Assembly (NCBI RefSeq): GCF_028009165.1
Contig: NC_079242.1
Span: 1,116,001-1,180,000, forward strand
Length of the DNA stretch: 64,000 nt
Reading direction: 5' to 3'
Origin: Akanthomyces muscarius
Lineage: Eukaryota > Ascomycota > Sordariomycetes > Hypocreales > Cordycipitaceae
The position numbers were made by a program, and so were the translations under genes. The notes beneath the pieces are model-generated. The model made no database searches. It saw nothing but the letters and a program-made list of their open reading frames with translations, and was not told the DNA's origin. This document shows, piece by piece, positions 33,451-46,700 of the stretch; within the stretch, counting starts at the first letter, position 1, and every line of letters starts with the position of its first letter.

Positions 33451-35728
33451 ATGTTTGGTACATTTGGCCGGTCAAATCCCCCGAGCGACCGCGAGAGTCA
33501 GGCCTTGAAGGCCTTTCTTGTATCCGCTGAGCGGTCGGAAGAGGAAGTCAAAAGCTTCATAGACGCCAACTTTGCGAACGACATCATAGAGCGTTTTATC
33601 CCGTCAATTTTTCACGAAAAGGCAATCGACGCCTACGAGGTGAGCCGGCTGTCCCCGCTTGCGCTTCAACTACCTTCTTATTAACCAATCGTGCAGGCTG
33701 CGGGCGCCACCGTACCAAGGCGTCCAGGCTTTGGGTTGCTGCTCAACGTGCAGACGGGAGACGACGAGGATGACGCCTTTCCTAGATTGTCTGTCGACGC
33801 TGAGGACGAGGACAGCTGGAGGGCGCACACCCTCTTGATCCGCGAGGTCTGTATGCTCCGCGTCGTGGAGGAGCTGACCAATAAGCCAGAATGGTGGCTC
33901 AAGGTAAAAGACGACGTTATTGCTGCAAAGTGGAAGACTGAAATTCTGCAAATGGATTGGAGGGCTTTGGTTGGGCTCTGGGCCGTTTTCACGGAAGGAA
34001 TGGCCGATGCCGTAAGAAACCAGTTCCCAGGAATTGCATTGATTTATCGACCATGTCCGCTAACTAAGATACTCCCACCAGGTTATTGCTGAGCTGCGCG
34101 CCAAGGCTGACCTCTATCAAGAAACCGGTCTGATCCCCGTCATGGACTACTCTGCCTGTGCCATCAAATCAGACCGTCTCATGACTGACGAGCTGGTGCA
34201 GCGGCTCAAGGCTGCCGTTGCGCCGCTCGAGAATGTACCGGACAACGTCAAAGACTGGCATCCCGGCAGCGAGGGCAAGGTTCTCGACATCGTCCACCCC
34301 TCCCTGTGGCCGCTTGTCTACGGCCGCACGCGTGTGCTCCCCGACAAGACGATTGGCGTGGCCGACTGCCTCAAGCACGCCGGCACCGGCGTCACGCTCC
34401 CAACACTGGAGCCGAGAAGGGACAGTGACCAGCATCAGGCCCGCAGAGTCCGCGCCAGGTACTGGATCGACGACATTGAGCTTTCCACCCGCTACCAGTG
34501 GCTCCCCTGCGACGTGGCGCTCAAGGACGGCAAGGCCACCATTGCCAGCTACATCAACAACGTGCACCCCGTCCGGCACGCCAGCCTGTATCCCGTCATC
34601 GAGGAATTTATCAACCTCTCGCTGCCGGCGTGGGATCTCGTGTACCGCTGGCCGACCGAGTTTGAGTTCAAGCGCATGCACTGGGACGAGATTTACAAAT
34701 GGGACTGCAAGGCGCCCGACTTTTGCAAGGGCAAGTGTGACCCCCACCGCGTTCCCATCTCCGAGGGCGGCATCCCCGGGCCACGCGAGGATGACGAGAC
34801 TACTGGAAGTAACGACGACGACGACGACGACGACGACTTTGACGAGGACGCCTACTACGGAATGCAGCGCGGCGACGCCCGCGAGCAGTGGTTCGCGCGC
34901 CACCACACCATGATCCTCCCGGACCCGAACAGCACCAAGTACTGCGACAACTTTGCTGCGTCCGAAATCATGCCGTCGTCCCCAGGCGAGCTCTTTGGCA
35001 GCGACGGCGAGGACACGCCCACCCTCCAAGTCATTGTCAAGCTCGCCAGCATCCACCTGACGCCCGACAAGCCCAGCTACGCCGGCGGCTCCTGGCACGT
35101 CGAGGGCCAGCGCAACGAGCACATTGTCGCCACGGCGCTCTTCTACTACGACTCGGACAACGTCACCGACAGCGCGCTCGCCTTCCGCACCGCCGCCAAC
35201 GGCGAGGAGCTCGACAGCGAGTGCTTCTACGAGCAGGGCGACATGCTGGGCATCGAGCGCGCGCTCGCCATCCGCGCCCGCGGCAGCGTCCTCCAGGACG
35301 TCGGCCGGGTGAGCACGCGGCCCGGCCGCGCCCTCTTCTTCCCCAACCTGTACCAGCACCGCGTCAGCCCCTTTACGCTCGCGGACCCGACGCGGCCCGG
35401 GCACCGCAAGATCCTCGCCCTGTTCCTCGTCGACCCCAAGGTGCCCGTGCTGTCGACCGCCAACGTGCCGCCGCAGCAGCGCGACTGGTGGGAGCAGGAG
35501 GTTGGCGGCGCCGGCGCCGGCCTCGGCGCGGGGGCGATGGAGGAGGAGATTGCGCGTCGTGGGCTGCCGAATGAGCTGCGCAGGATGGTCATGGACGGCA
35601 TTGACTTTCCCATCGCGCTGGACGAGGCCAAGAGGATTCGGGAGGATCTCATGGCGGAGCGCAAGGTTCTGGTGCGGGACAGCCAGAGTAAGTGGGATCA
35701 GACGGAATTCAACTTTTGCGAGCACTAG
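33451..35728 (+). CDS. DUF4246 family protein, probable Fe(II)/2-oxoglutarate-type oxygenase fold
   Basis: Three exons, 33451-33639, 33697-34011 and 34082-35728, about 716 residues; introns of 57 and 70 nt with donors GTGAGC and GTAAGA and acceptors GTGCAG and ACCAG. DUF4246 features are clear: 'VMDYSACAIKSDRL', 'VHPSLWPLVYGRT', 'YQWLPCDVAL', 'YINNVHP'. An Asp-rich run (eight Asp) sits in the middle. In the C-terminal part H507-V-E509 ('SWHVEG'), H594 ('YQHRVSPF') and R610 ('GHRKILALFLVDP') have the order and spacing of the metal-binding HxE...H and 2-oxoglutarate-binding Arg of double-stranded beta-helix oxygenases. That assignment is my inference; substrate unknown. The protein appears soluble with no signal peptide. 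Confidence 0.88.
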
Positions 35729-36260
35729 GCATCATTACTTGCAATTGTCTAACGTCGCTCAATTCCCTTTGGCTTTCTTGAACTTTGCTGTTGATTATCG
35801 TCTTGGTCACTTGCAAGAATATTGTCCTACAACTGATGCGTCGCTGACAGCATGTCACGGGCGTGCATCGTTGAACTTATTGTAAAGTTTCTACTATATT
35901 TTTTCTTTCAGTTTTTCTTTTCTGGTCATTACATAACAAAGAGGAAGAAGAAGAAGAAAATATCACAAGCGTAAAATAAACGTGTCAAGAAAGAAGACGA
36001 TGCCATCTCTGGTCCGCTTTCTCTACCACCAAAAATCGTGCTGTCCACACAATCCCCACCCCATGCGTAACAGACATGAAAACAAAAGTCATGACGATGG
36101 CTCTTTTCCCAGCTCAAGAGAGAAAAAAACGCACAAAAGACGCCCAAGCCTGTTTGAGAGATGCTTTCTTTTCCATTTTTTTCATACCCTTTTTATAACC
36201 CATATGCAACGTGTGTGATTCATGGCCGTTCTACATCTCGTCCCTCGCCCGAATTTCCGC
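35729..36260. other. Convergent 3' flanks of DUF4246 and eIF3c
   Basis: AT-rich with GAA/AAG runs near 35940-35960. No gene recognised. Confidence 0.5.
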
Positions 36261-38925
36261 TTAACCGCGAACAGCAGCCCCCAGAGCGCCGCCGGTAAAC
36301 TGTGTACCACCAGCCTGGCGCTGCGTGTTGCCGCCGATGCGGGCACCGCCGCGGCCGCCACGGCCGCCGCCTCTTTGACCGCCACGGCCACGGCCGCCCT
36401 GGCGCTCAAAGGCGTTGGACGTACCCTGTGTGCGTTGCTCGAGCGTGCGCTCGTTGGACTCGATGAGGTTGCTGGCCTTGTCAGAGAGGGTAAGAGCGAG
36501 AGACTGCAGGCGGCTGAGCTCGACACCCTTGCGGAAGATGATGGTCGAGGTGACCTGGTCGAGCGAGGCCGCAAGCTCTTCATGAGCAATCATCTTACTG
36601 ACAACAGCTGTGACCTTGGCATCGTCGAGCTCAAACATTTGCGACAGCGTCTCGGAGGCGAGTGTGTCGTAAAAGGGAGCATATGTGAAGAGGTAGGTGC
36701 GCAGACCCTCCTCCTGGATCTGCTTGGACAGCATGGTCTTGATATCCTCCGCATCGGGCATCAGATCCCAAATCTTGATGCTGTGGATAAAGGTGATGGC
36801 CTTCTTCCACTCACCAGCAGCGAGGGCCTTAGAAGCCTGCATGACGTGATCACGAGTATTCTCAGGAGGGCCAGTGAAAATTTGACGCTCGTGGTACTCA
36901 AGCATGCGGCGGTAGGTCTTGCTGATGATGCGCTTCCTGACATCGGGAGAGGAACCAGTCTGGGCCAGCAGAGGGATCTCCAGAAGCATGCTGCAGGTCA
37001 GGTAGACGCACTCGAGCAGCTCCAGGTTGATGTGCATGTGGAAGGGGAGCTGGCGCTGCTTCTCTAGGCGCTCCTGCTCGGGGGAGACCTGGTTGTATCG
37101 CTGAATCATGACACCCTGAGCAAGCAGCTCCTTCTGTCTACCGCTACCGCAAATCTCCTGAAGTGTGTTCTGGGCATCGTAGACGAGGCCCTTGCGGAAA
37201 GCGCAGAGACCAACCTGCACGAGCGTGCGGTTGTAGAGGATCTGGCTAAGAACATCAAAGCTGGGAATGTTCTCCTGAAGATGGGACATGAGCATCATGT
37301 CACGAGCCTTGTAGTACTCGTTGTGCAGAGCAAGGAAGTAGACCTGGCACAGCATAGCACGGGCACGGATAATGCCGTCGGCGTTGCTGAAGAGGTAATT
37401 GCAGAGGACGTTGACAAGGTTGCTAGCATCCTGAGACTGGCTGCGGGAAGTGATGACGGACTCGACGCTGGAGCCGGCGGCCTCCCAGCAGTTCTCCTCA
37501 AAAGTCTTGATGACGGCGGAAGGCTTGAAGTAGACGTGCTCCAGTCTGCGCATGACAATGCGGTTGACGCTGTCCTGGGGTATATCAAGGGTAGTGTCCT
37601 TGCGAAGGTATTCGTAGTAGAGCATGCCGCGGAAGATGATGTTGTAGAGGGAGCTCTCATCTTGGAGGCGCTCAATGTACTCGGGAGTGTGAGGGTCGAT
37701 GCTCTGCAGAGAGCGGGTGAGCTCATCATCCAGTCTCTCGACGTAGGACACGATGCTGCCAGGGACCTTGATGTACTTGTCACCGGCGGCCAGCACAGGA
37801 GGCTTCTCATCGTCATCCCACTCCTCGGCGGCCTCGACAACAATGTATTCCTTCTCAGTGCTCAGGAGCTGGAGAAGGGCAGAGAGCTCCTTCTCGGCGT
37901 TCTTCCAGTGGTCGAGGGGCATCGCAGTAGCCGTGCCGGAGCCAAGATCGAAGCGGGCAGAGACGAGGGCCAGGAGCGTGCGGATCTTCTGGTAGGGGGT
38001 GTTGGCAATCTCCAGAAGTTTCTCCATGACGGTAATTTGCTCAGCCTTGTCAGTGTTCTTCTTACCACGCGTCTCCATGATACCGCGGAGGTGCTTGAAG
38101 ATGCTCTCCGGAGTGTACTGGAGGGTGCGACCGCCCTTGCCGACGGTAGCAAAGCCCTCGTCGTCAAACTCCTCGGGGGCAGCCTCGACGTCCGTAGCCG
38201 TCTTGGTCTTCTTCGCAGTCTTGGGGGCTTCAACCTCCTCCTCGGACTCCATGAAGGTGTCCTTGTCCTCGCGGTACGAGTCAATCTGAGTCTGGTATTC
38301 CTTGTTGGTCTTCTTGATCTTCTGCTTGACGGCGTTGAGAGCGCGAGCCTGGATGGCGTTCATTTTCTTAGGCGTAACCTTTTGCTTGGCCAAGGACTCG
38401 TTCATAAAGTCCTCGAGCTCGGCAAGGATGCGAATATAAGGCTTAGGGGTCTTGTTGGCGGCAGGCAGTTTGGAGATTTGGCGGGTGAGCTTGTCGAACT
38501 CTGTAAATGTGTGGTCAGAATATATCACTCTCTGACATTGAGCGCTATGGTAACGGCGCAGGATAAATGTCCTTACCGTTAGAAATGAGCGTCCAGTCGC
38601 CATTCTTCTCGCCGTTCTCAATCTGCTTGATGGAACCCTCGAGTTCGTCGATGAACTTGGTCTTTGCACTCCTGACCTTGGCGCGGGCCTCGTCGTCGCT
38701 GTCGTCGCTATCCGAGTCGGCGTCCTTCAAGAATCTGTTTTTTCCCTGAGCCTCGTCATCGCTGCTGGAGTCATCGTCGCTGTCCGTGGGGAAGTCCGAG
38801 TCGTCCTCCTGGTCGGAGCCGTCTTGCTGAAGGTCTTGCTGCTCGTTATCCGAGTACAGCTCCTCCTCGTCGCTGGAGCTGTCGCTGGAGCTATCGTCGC
38901 CTCCGCGGCGGAAGAATCGAGACAT
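36261..38925 (-). CDS. NIP1: Eukaryotic translation initiation factor 3 subunit C (eIF3c/NIP1)
   Basis: Two exons on the minus strand, 38925-38577 and 38500-36261, with a 76-nt intron (donor GTAAGG, acceptor TTTACAG); about 862 residues, a normal length for the family. The N-terminus '[22 protein letters not shown]' and its long Ser/Asp/Glu-rich tract are typical of eIF3c and bind eIF1/eIF5 in yeast. The core is helical, with '[16 protein letters not shown]', '[20 protein letters not shown]' and the C-terminal PCI domain around '[21 protein letters not shown]'. The last about 60 residues are RGG-rich ('[18 protein letters not shown]'). Role: scaffold of the eIF3 complex on the 40S subunit. 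Divergent from ISA2. Confidence 0.96.
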
Positions 38926-39468
38926 GTTGGGCGAGATGGGCTAGCGGGTAAGGGGTTCGCTTAATCGTCAGTCCTCAGGGGAAGTCTCGAGTTTAAATCA
39001 CGACCTTTGTTCAAGTCGCCCTGACGCGCGGGGTGAAAATTGATGATTTTTGGTGGGCAGGTGGGGCACGCACTTTGGGGCTTAGCGACACAGTCAAACA
39101 GTGCATAGACCCAGCGGCGGGAGTCACAAAGGAAGAGTCACACACAAACTTCCAGTGTGCTGGGCCGACCGACCCTGATTACCTCAGCCACCCAGCGAGC
39201 CAATTTTTTTCTGCCTTGCTGCCTTCTACCACGCCTATGCAGGCCTGGCAAATACCACACCGCCCGCTATAACAGCCCCCATAGCGTCCCGTTTTAGTGG
39301 TGTGACCGCTGCACCGAGCGCTGTAATGAACCACTGCGTCGCCGGAGCCACAGAACGCCAGCCAGCCAATGCTAGGCTCTCTATATCGGCTTGGCCTCGA
39401 GATGCTGTATTAATAACCCTCGTCCTCTCTACGCATGGCTATTGCTTGTCCACCACAACACAACCATA
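38926..39468. other. Divergent promoter between eIF3c and ISA2
   Basis: 543 bases, GC-rich near eIF3c. The ISA2 frame is open for some codons upstream but without an ATG. No other gene seen. Confidence 0.5.
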
Positions 39469-40249
39469 ATGGCACCTCTACGATGTGCACATAGCTACTG
39501 CTCAGCGCGGGCTTTTGTACAGCTGGCAAAGCGGCGTTATGCTACCTCAGCCGCGCCAACAGCGACGGGCTGCCTCGAGTTCCTCGCGCCGCGAACCGCA
39601 GCCTCGCCACCTCGGACTACCAACGGCACAGCTCGGCCGCTCGCGAAACGGAGCGCTGCGCCTCATGCTGCGCTGATGACGATATCCAGACGAGCATTCT
39701 CTTCCTCGGCGGCTCGGAGAGCGACAGTCTGCGTGCAGAACCCACTCAAGGACGAGGATGGCAACGACATGATGCTGGAGATGACCGCTCGTGCGGCAAA
39801 AGTACGTCGGATTCCACAGAATAACAGCGCATGGGACCCTCGTGCGCAGTAATGCGAAAGAAAAAGCTAACATGCCACAGCGACTTTCTGAAATCATGGT
39901 CAAGGACAAGAACCCGAATCTTGCTCTGCGCATCCAAGTCGAAAGCGGCGGCTGTCACGGCTTTCAATACCTCATGAGCCTCATCACGATACCCCAAAAG
40001 GACGCCGCCGATTTCGCCACTGTTGTCAGCGAAGAGGATACCATCTTTCAATACGCCGGCGAAGATCCCGCCGTGGGGACCAAATACGACAACGCCCGCA
40101 TCATACTCGACGAGCCCTCTCTGGACCTCCTGAAGGGCAGCAAGGTCGATTTCACGATGGAACTGATTGGCTCGCAATTCAAGATTGTTGACAATCCACT
40201 GGCCACGAGCAGTTGTGGCTGCGGAACGAGCTTTGATATAAAGATGTAG
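39469..40249 (+). CDS. ISA2: A-type iron-sulfur cluster assembly protein ISA2 (mitochondrial)
   Basis: Two exons, 39469-39801 and 39881-40249, about 233 residues; the 79-nt intron has donor GTACGT, branch GCTAAC and acceptor CACAG. The first about 95 residues are rich in Arg, Ala, Ser and Thr with almost no acids, a mitochondrial presequence. The A-type (HesB-like) domain follows, with 'RIQVESGGCHGFQY' and the C-terminal 'SSCGCGTSFDI'. The three cysteines expected to bind the cluster (one in GGCHGF, two in CGC) are all present. Known role: with ISA1 and IBA57, maturation of 4Fe-4S proteins in the mitochondrial matrix. The start at 39469 is the first ATG in frame. Confidence 0.93.
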
Positions 40250-40634
40250 GAGCTTCGCGCGCGCGGGGAGATAACGGACAACCACCACTCTTTCACTGTA
40301 ACTCTTGACGATAACCTGTGTATACACACCATTAAAATAAAATGCAAGCACAGGCCGACTGCCTGAAGGATGAACACAATCATGTATCAATTGTGCTCAG
40401 TGCCATTCATCGTGGCCAAGTCATTAAGACATTCACGTGCCAACGTCACAAGAGGAATCACAGTATGCAGGGAAGCTGGTGTGCCATTCATAAGGGGAAA
40501 TTTATTCCTCAAAACAAAAGCCCAAGTCGTGCTAACGAACGCCGAATCATCCATGCCATATAAGTAGGCCTAAAATCACTACCAATTTTGTCCCACCCGT
40601 CATACACATTTTTTTTTCGCATAGCAATGCAAAC
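40250..40634. other. Convergent 3' flanks of ISA2 and RPL7
   Basis: AT-rich with AATAAA-like sequence near 40335. No gene recognised. Confidence 0.5.
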
Positions 40635-42255
40635 TTAGTTCATCTGGCGGATGAGACCGTTGATGGCATCCTCACGGTTGCCAAGGTCACCACCCTCGAT
40701 GAAGTGCTTGAACTTGCGGGCACGGAAGCCACCAGTGGGGTTGGAGAGCTTGAAGGGCCACAGGAAGTTGGAGACCTGCTTGAAGTTGGGGCCGACCGAG
40801 TAGATCTCGTGGACGAGATCCTCAATGCAGACGATGCCGTACTTGCCGAGGTTCTCCTCAATGATGGCGTTGTCGGTAAGAGCGATGCGCTGCTTGTTGA
40901 CCTTGCCGTATCCACGCTTGTAGATGAGCTCCTTGATGGACTTGAGGTTGGGGTAACCGTAGGCGATCCAGGGCTCGACAATCTTGAGCATCTCGGTGAT
41001 GGCCTTGGTGACCTTGATGAAGACGCCGTTGTTGATCTGGAGGAGACGGAGGAGCTGGAGGATCTTGCGGGGCTTGGGGGCAATCTTGTTGATACCCTTG
41101 ATGCGGACAACGAACATCAGCTTGGCCTCGGCAGGGACGTAGGCGGAGTCATCCTTCTTGGCAGCGCGGTGAAGACGGATCTTCTCACGCTCGGCATCGC
41201 GGTACTCCTTAACGTACTTCTCAGCACGCTTGAAGATGACGCCACGCTTCTCCTTGTTGGACTATTGAAATGCATTTGTTAGCATAACTGGCTTGGCTCT
41301 GGCTTTGGCAGTGGAAAAGGGAAGAGGTCAGGCGAATCATCAGACCCGAAAGAAGGTTAATTATCAACAGCATCGACAGATGTCTAGTCGAAAATGTGTA
41401 GTTATGCATCACAGAAAGTGCCACATTTGTGAAGGGGAAGATGAGAGAAAAAACTTACGGCCTTCTTCTTCTCAATGGCAGAGGTGCGCTCAGCGCGAGC
41501 CTTCTCCTGGCTCTTGCGCTTCTTGAGAAGGGTCTCAGGGACCATGACGTGGTCGTTGGTAGGGACGGTACTGTCAGGCAGAATCAGATTAGTACGTAGT
41601 CCAGCACACCCCGTGCGAGGGTGTGGAACAGAGAGCGCCGGTGCGAGAACTGTAGCTTGAGCGCGACATTCTGGCTTTGGCTGACTCGAAACTGTATTTA
41701 ATCGGTGAAAGTGACAGGCGAAAGCAGGGTGCTTTCGGCTTGTGCAAAGTAATTTCATCCGACAAGTCCCCAGACTTTCGTCCGGGAGTGAGAAGCCGTG
41801 ACGGGATACATGGCCATGTCGAGAAGAAGCTTTTCAGCAACCCTTCCTTTCAAAAGCCAACCCAAAATCAGCAGCAATGTATTTGAGAGGGAAGATGTTC
41901 CAGTGAAACAATGTTCTTCGCCTCCAACGCCCCAGGCAGCATCCTCTCAGATCCGCAAAGCCATTGGTGACAACAAGCTTGAAGAAACGAGGGCAATACG
42001 CCACGGGAAAAAGATATAATCGAGCTGGCAAAGCCTCAATCGAGAAGAAGCCCTTTCATCCCCATCAGGTTCAGGAAGGCACTCATCGCTCGGATTGAGC
42101 TGGTTTTTGCCCAGCGAAAGAGGACCACGACACAAAAAAGAATTCTGCAATATCTCGAGGAGACCGGGGTCGATGGTGAAATCGAAACTCTTCTCTCATC
42201 CGTCCACCCTTTCGCACGAGTTCAACAAAGGGGTATAAACATACGTGGCACCCAT
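40635..42255 (-). CDS. RPL7: 60S ribosomal protein L7 (uL30)
   Basis: Three coding exons on the minus strand: 42255-42245 (11 nt, MGAT with the last codon split), 41570-41459 and 41261-40635, giving about 249 residues. Introns are 674 nt (donor GTATGT, acceptor TGACAG) and 197 nt (donor GTAAGT, acceptor CAATAG). The spliced N-terminus '[20 protein letters not shown]' is typical of fungal L7, and the body contains '[18 protein letters not shown]', '[20 protein letters not shown]' and '[20 protein letters not shown]'. The 11-nt first exon is supported by phase and an ATG at the right place, but only by sequence logic. It diverges from RPS14 across 418 bases, which suits coregulation of ribosomal genes. 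Confidence 0.93.
41571..42244 (-). other. Long (674-nt) first intron of RPL7
   Basis: Lies after an 11-nt coding exon. Long first introns near the start are common in fungal ribosomal protein genes. I looked for an embedded C/D-box snoRNA and found GATGA-like and CTGA-like boxes but no well-spaced set with a closing stem. Confidence 0.7.
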
Positions 42256-42673
42256 TTCGACGGTTGGCTGTTGGTGGTCGGTTAGTGATGAAGAGGAGGG
42301 AGGGAAGAGTGTGGGTGGGCGGCAGGAGAGGTTATTTTCTTCTCAACAGAGGATACCCTGGGACGCACACTAGGACTGGAAAAAAAAACTCCACATCTTT
42401 TTGCACACCGCAAAAAAGTTTTTATGGAGCTCCAACCACTCAAAGCGGCGGGAGACCTGATTTTTTTTCGCCTAGGGTCAGGGCTTTCGTGCACACACTT
42501 GGAAATAACTTCTATTCTGCTACACCCCACCGCTTCTGACCCGCCCACTGGCGCTGGGGCTGGGTGCGACGCCAGCCATACCACCAAAGTGCCCGCTGCT
42601 TTTGCTTTGGTCCTCGATTTTGGAGATTCCCTCATTCTCAACCGCCCAGTCTCAAGACACAAACCCAGTCAAA
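42256..42673. promoter_or_regulatory. Shared bidirectional promoter of RPL7 and RPS14
   Basis: 418 bases between the start codons of two divergently read ribosomal protein genes. It contains a GGAGGG-rich purine patch next to RPL7, T and A runs in the centre (near 42380-42420 and 42460-42468) and a CCTAGGGTCAGGG element at 42472-42484 whose complement resembles ACCCTA-type ribosomal promoter boxes. Assignment of that box is tentative. Confidence 0.55.
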
Positions 42674-43294
<621 letters not shown>

Positions 43295-43771
43295 ATGCAC
43301 AACCCTGCACCAACTCGTGCGCTCCCGAAACAAAACACTACGACGGAAAAGTTATGTGCTTTTTTTTCAAGCAAAGGGGTTTTGGTCTTTTTGGCTGGGA
43401 CTTTATTCTGCGCAGGAGTCTCTTTGGTCTAACTGGTTTCCATCTGTGGCGTTGAGAAAACGAGGAGAACGGCATTTATCGCCTGGTCTCCAACCTACTT
43501 TGTTGCGCTGCCTGCCTTGTCTGGGACGAGCAGTGCTTCAGTAGATAGTTACGAATTTCGCCCGAAGAAGGCCCATGACAAAGTTACTTCTGCTAAAAAC
43601 CTGTGTCCTGTGAATGCGAGGTCCCTTGCTGCTAACTGTGGTGTGCGCGTTTTGAATGTTGGTGTATTATCAAATCAAAGCTCGTTCGAATGAATCTAAT
43701 GTGTCAGGCTAACAACTCCAAATTCCAAAACAGGCTCTTCCCATCTATGGCCAATGTCATGCGCGTGCTAA
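43295..43771. other. Convergent 3' flanks of RPS14 and RAD26
   Basis: 477 bases with no credible gene or repeat. Confidence 0.5.
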
Positions 43772-46700
43772 TTATTTGAATCCAGGCTTCAGCGACCACA
43801 TGCCCCTGCCAGCACCTCCAGTCTTGCTGAGCATGGCAATCGTGTCGAGCGCCGTCTTGAACTCATCGCTCTGCTTCTTCCCTGGGCAGTACGGGTTGAA
43901 ATGATCCACGAGCATCTTGCTAGGCACTTGCCCACCGTGTCGATTGATGTACTGCTTAATCATGAGCATAAAATCCTTTGCTTTGAGATTCCTTTCGGCG
44001 CCGGGCGTGCCTGCGCGAAAGCTGCCACTGCCAGCACCATCGTCGAGGCCCTGCCGATCAGCCAGGTTGCTGAGAATGCCGGCAGAGCTGGGCCCTGCGC
44101 GGCGGCGATTCCCTCCAGGCCGGCCGCCTTGGCCGACTTCGCCTGTCCAGGTCACTGTCCCGATGGGCACGCTGCGGGCTTCTTGGCCGGCTCGTCGGAG
44201 GTGCGCGGCGGCCTGCTTGGCAACCTGGTTGGCCTCATGTCGGAGAACGGCAACATCAGCCTTTGCTTTGGATGGACCATTGACAATCTGCTCGTGATCG
44301 TAGGCGCTGTTGACAGAGCGAGCAAAGATGCCATCAAGCATGCGGCGCTCGTCTTGTGCGGCCTTGTCTTCTTTGAATTCTTCCATGGCCGCGACCAAGT
44401 CCATCTGCTTCAGCTCTTGCTTTTCATAATCAGGGTCGACGTTTTGATTGGATGCACCGCCGTCTCCCATGGTGATGTCAACCTCAGCACCCCTAAAGAC
44501 CTCGCTGCGCTGTGCTGCCGCTTCTCCCCCGCCGTTGTACGTAAAAAGGTCATACAAGTCAGACAAGTCATACGAGCTGCGTTGCTTTGGATCTTTGAGT
44601 ACTTTGTTCGTCATGAATTGCTTGAAGATTTGCCGGTGGTAAATCTTTTCTTCGATTGTGCCCTCCGTCATGAGTCTGTAGATTTTGACTGGTTTATTTT
44701 GGCCAAGCCGCCAAGCTCGCTCTCGTGCCTGCAAGTCTGTTGACGGATTCCAGTCAGGATCAAAGATGATGATACGATCAGCGCCTGTCAAGTTGGTTCC
44801 CAGACCACCAGTGCGCGTAGTCATGAGAAAGACGTGGACATCTGGGTCATTGTTAAATCGATCAATCATTGGTTGTCGTTGGTCAACCGGCGTTTCTCCA
44901 TCCATTCGCAAATACGATATGCTGCAGTCTCTCATGCACTTTTCGATGATGTTGAGCATCAATTTGCCTTGAGAGAATAACAGCATCTTGTGTCCATTGG
45001 GAATCATGACGTTTTGCAGCAGGTCTTTGGTAAGTTGCAGTTTAGTCGACAACCTTGGGCTGCCATAGTCATAGCCAGCCTTTTCACTCAGCTTCTTGTC
45101 CAAAAGGTCAGGGTGGTTGCAGATTTTCCGCAAAATGTCAATTCCATAGAGTGACTGTCGTCTTCGATTAAGAATGGCAGACACCTCGTCGGATCTGAGA
45201 AAAGTCTCATATGCCTTGCGCTGGCCGTCTGTCAGCTTGCAAAATAAAACTTGCTCCGTCTTTTCTGGCAAGTCTGCTGCAACGTCAGCCTTGAGTCGCT
45301 GCAATAGGTACTCGCTAATTGTTTCCTTGAGTGCCTCGGCACATTTCTCGGCAGTCATAACTTGGAGATTCGAAGCGTTGGCGTAGCCTCCTTGGCGGAT
45401 TGGGATCTCAAATTGAGTTCGAAAGTTGACGAGGGTGCCCAGTCGCATAGGATAGATAAAATCGAAAAGCGACCAGAGCTCGGTCAAGTTGTTTTGCACT
45501 GGAGTTCCAGAGAGAATTACTCGATTTGGTGTGTTTAATTCCTTGCAGGTGACAGTGATTTCGGCATTCGGGTTTCGAATCTTGTGGCCTTCGTCCAAGA
45601 CAGCGTACTCCCACTCAACTCTAAGCAGGTCCTCGGCATATGTCTGGAGACCCGTGTACGTCGTGACAAGCACATGGCCCTTGTCAACCACGCCACGAAT
45701 GATGCGTCGCGCTGCCTTTGCAGATTTGCTAGCCATGGGACGGAAATGATCCAAGTCATAGTCGTCTTCAACAGCCGGATTCAGCATACCGCTGCCCGAC
45801 GAATGAAGGATCGAAACACGCAACGGAGGCCACCATCTGTGAAATTCGCTGACCCATTGTCGAAGAAGAGTAGCAGGAGCAACGACAATAACAGGACGCT
45901 TAAGCTTCTTGCTGCTGTGCAGGGCGGCAACAAAAGCAATTAGCTGGACTGTCTTTCCTAGGCCCATTTCATCACCGACGATACCGCCAACGCGCTGCTT
46001 GTATAATTCTGCCAGCCATTGCACTCCTGTCTTTTGGTAGCCGAATAACGATGGATGGATATCCCCAGGGACTTTTAGATTGTCGTCGATGGACCAATCT
46101 GGGTGATCGGGTGACGGCTTTGTCCATTCATCTTCCTCCGGGTCGCTGTCGGCTCCTGCATCTGTGGAGTCTTGTGCTTGTCTTCTTGAGCGTCTTGCAC
46201 GGCTACGCCGTGATATCCAGTCATTGAGGCGGCGCTTGTATAGCTTCTCGTCACCATCATCAATCTTTGTCAAGTCGATTTGCTCCTGTGCTTTTACAGC
46301 AGCCTTGACTTTGTTCTTGCGGCGCTCTTCTCGGATAAGGTCATCTTCCGTGCCTTGCTTCCAGACAGTCGAGTCTCCTGAGCCAGAGGCGTCTGAAGCT
46401 TCTGGCTCGTAGTCTTGGGAAGGACTGCTCGATTTCTCACGCCGTTGCTTCTTGCGGGGCCGAAGTGAAAACTCGGACTCGACAGCGCCGCTGCTAGCTG
46501 CTGGTGTGCTTGCTGCAGTCGAAACTTCTTCCTCAAAACCAGGTCGGCGCAGCAACTGGTGCGACGCGGGCTCTTGGTCTGGGGCGTCGAGTTGCTCTGC
46601 AGCCGCCTGCTCTTCGGCATCAAGAATGGCGTCTGCTAGTTGACCCTGGACGCCAGCCGGCCGGGGTCCTCCAACGCGCGCAAAGGGTGTGATTTTGCCA

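Noticed and set aside
34169..35725. 518-codon open frame antisense to the DUF4246 gene
   Set aside because: Mirror of a GC-biased coding exon; composition is Val/Ala/Gly/Leu-rich shadow, and the plus strand holds a recognised family with clean splicing.
37281..38582. 433-codon open frame antisense to eIF3c
   Set aside because: Shadow of the eIF3c codon bias; it runs through the eIF3c intron borders without own signals.
41571..42244. C/D-box snoRNA in the RPL7 first intron
   Set aside because: GATGA-like and CTGA-like boxes occur but not in a proper C-D'-C'-D order with a closing stem.
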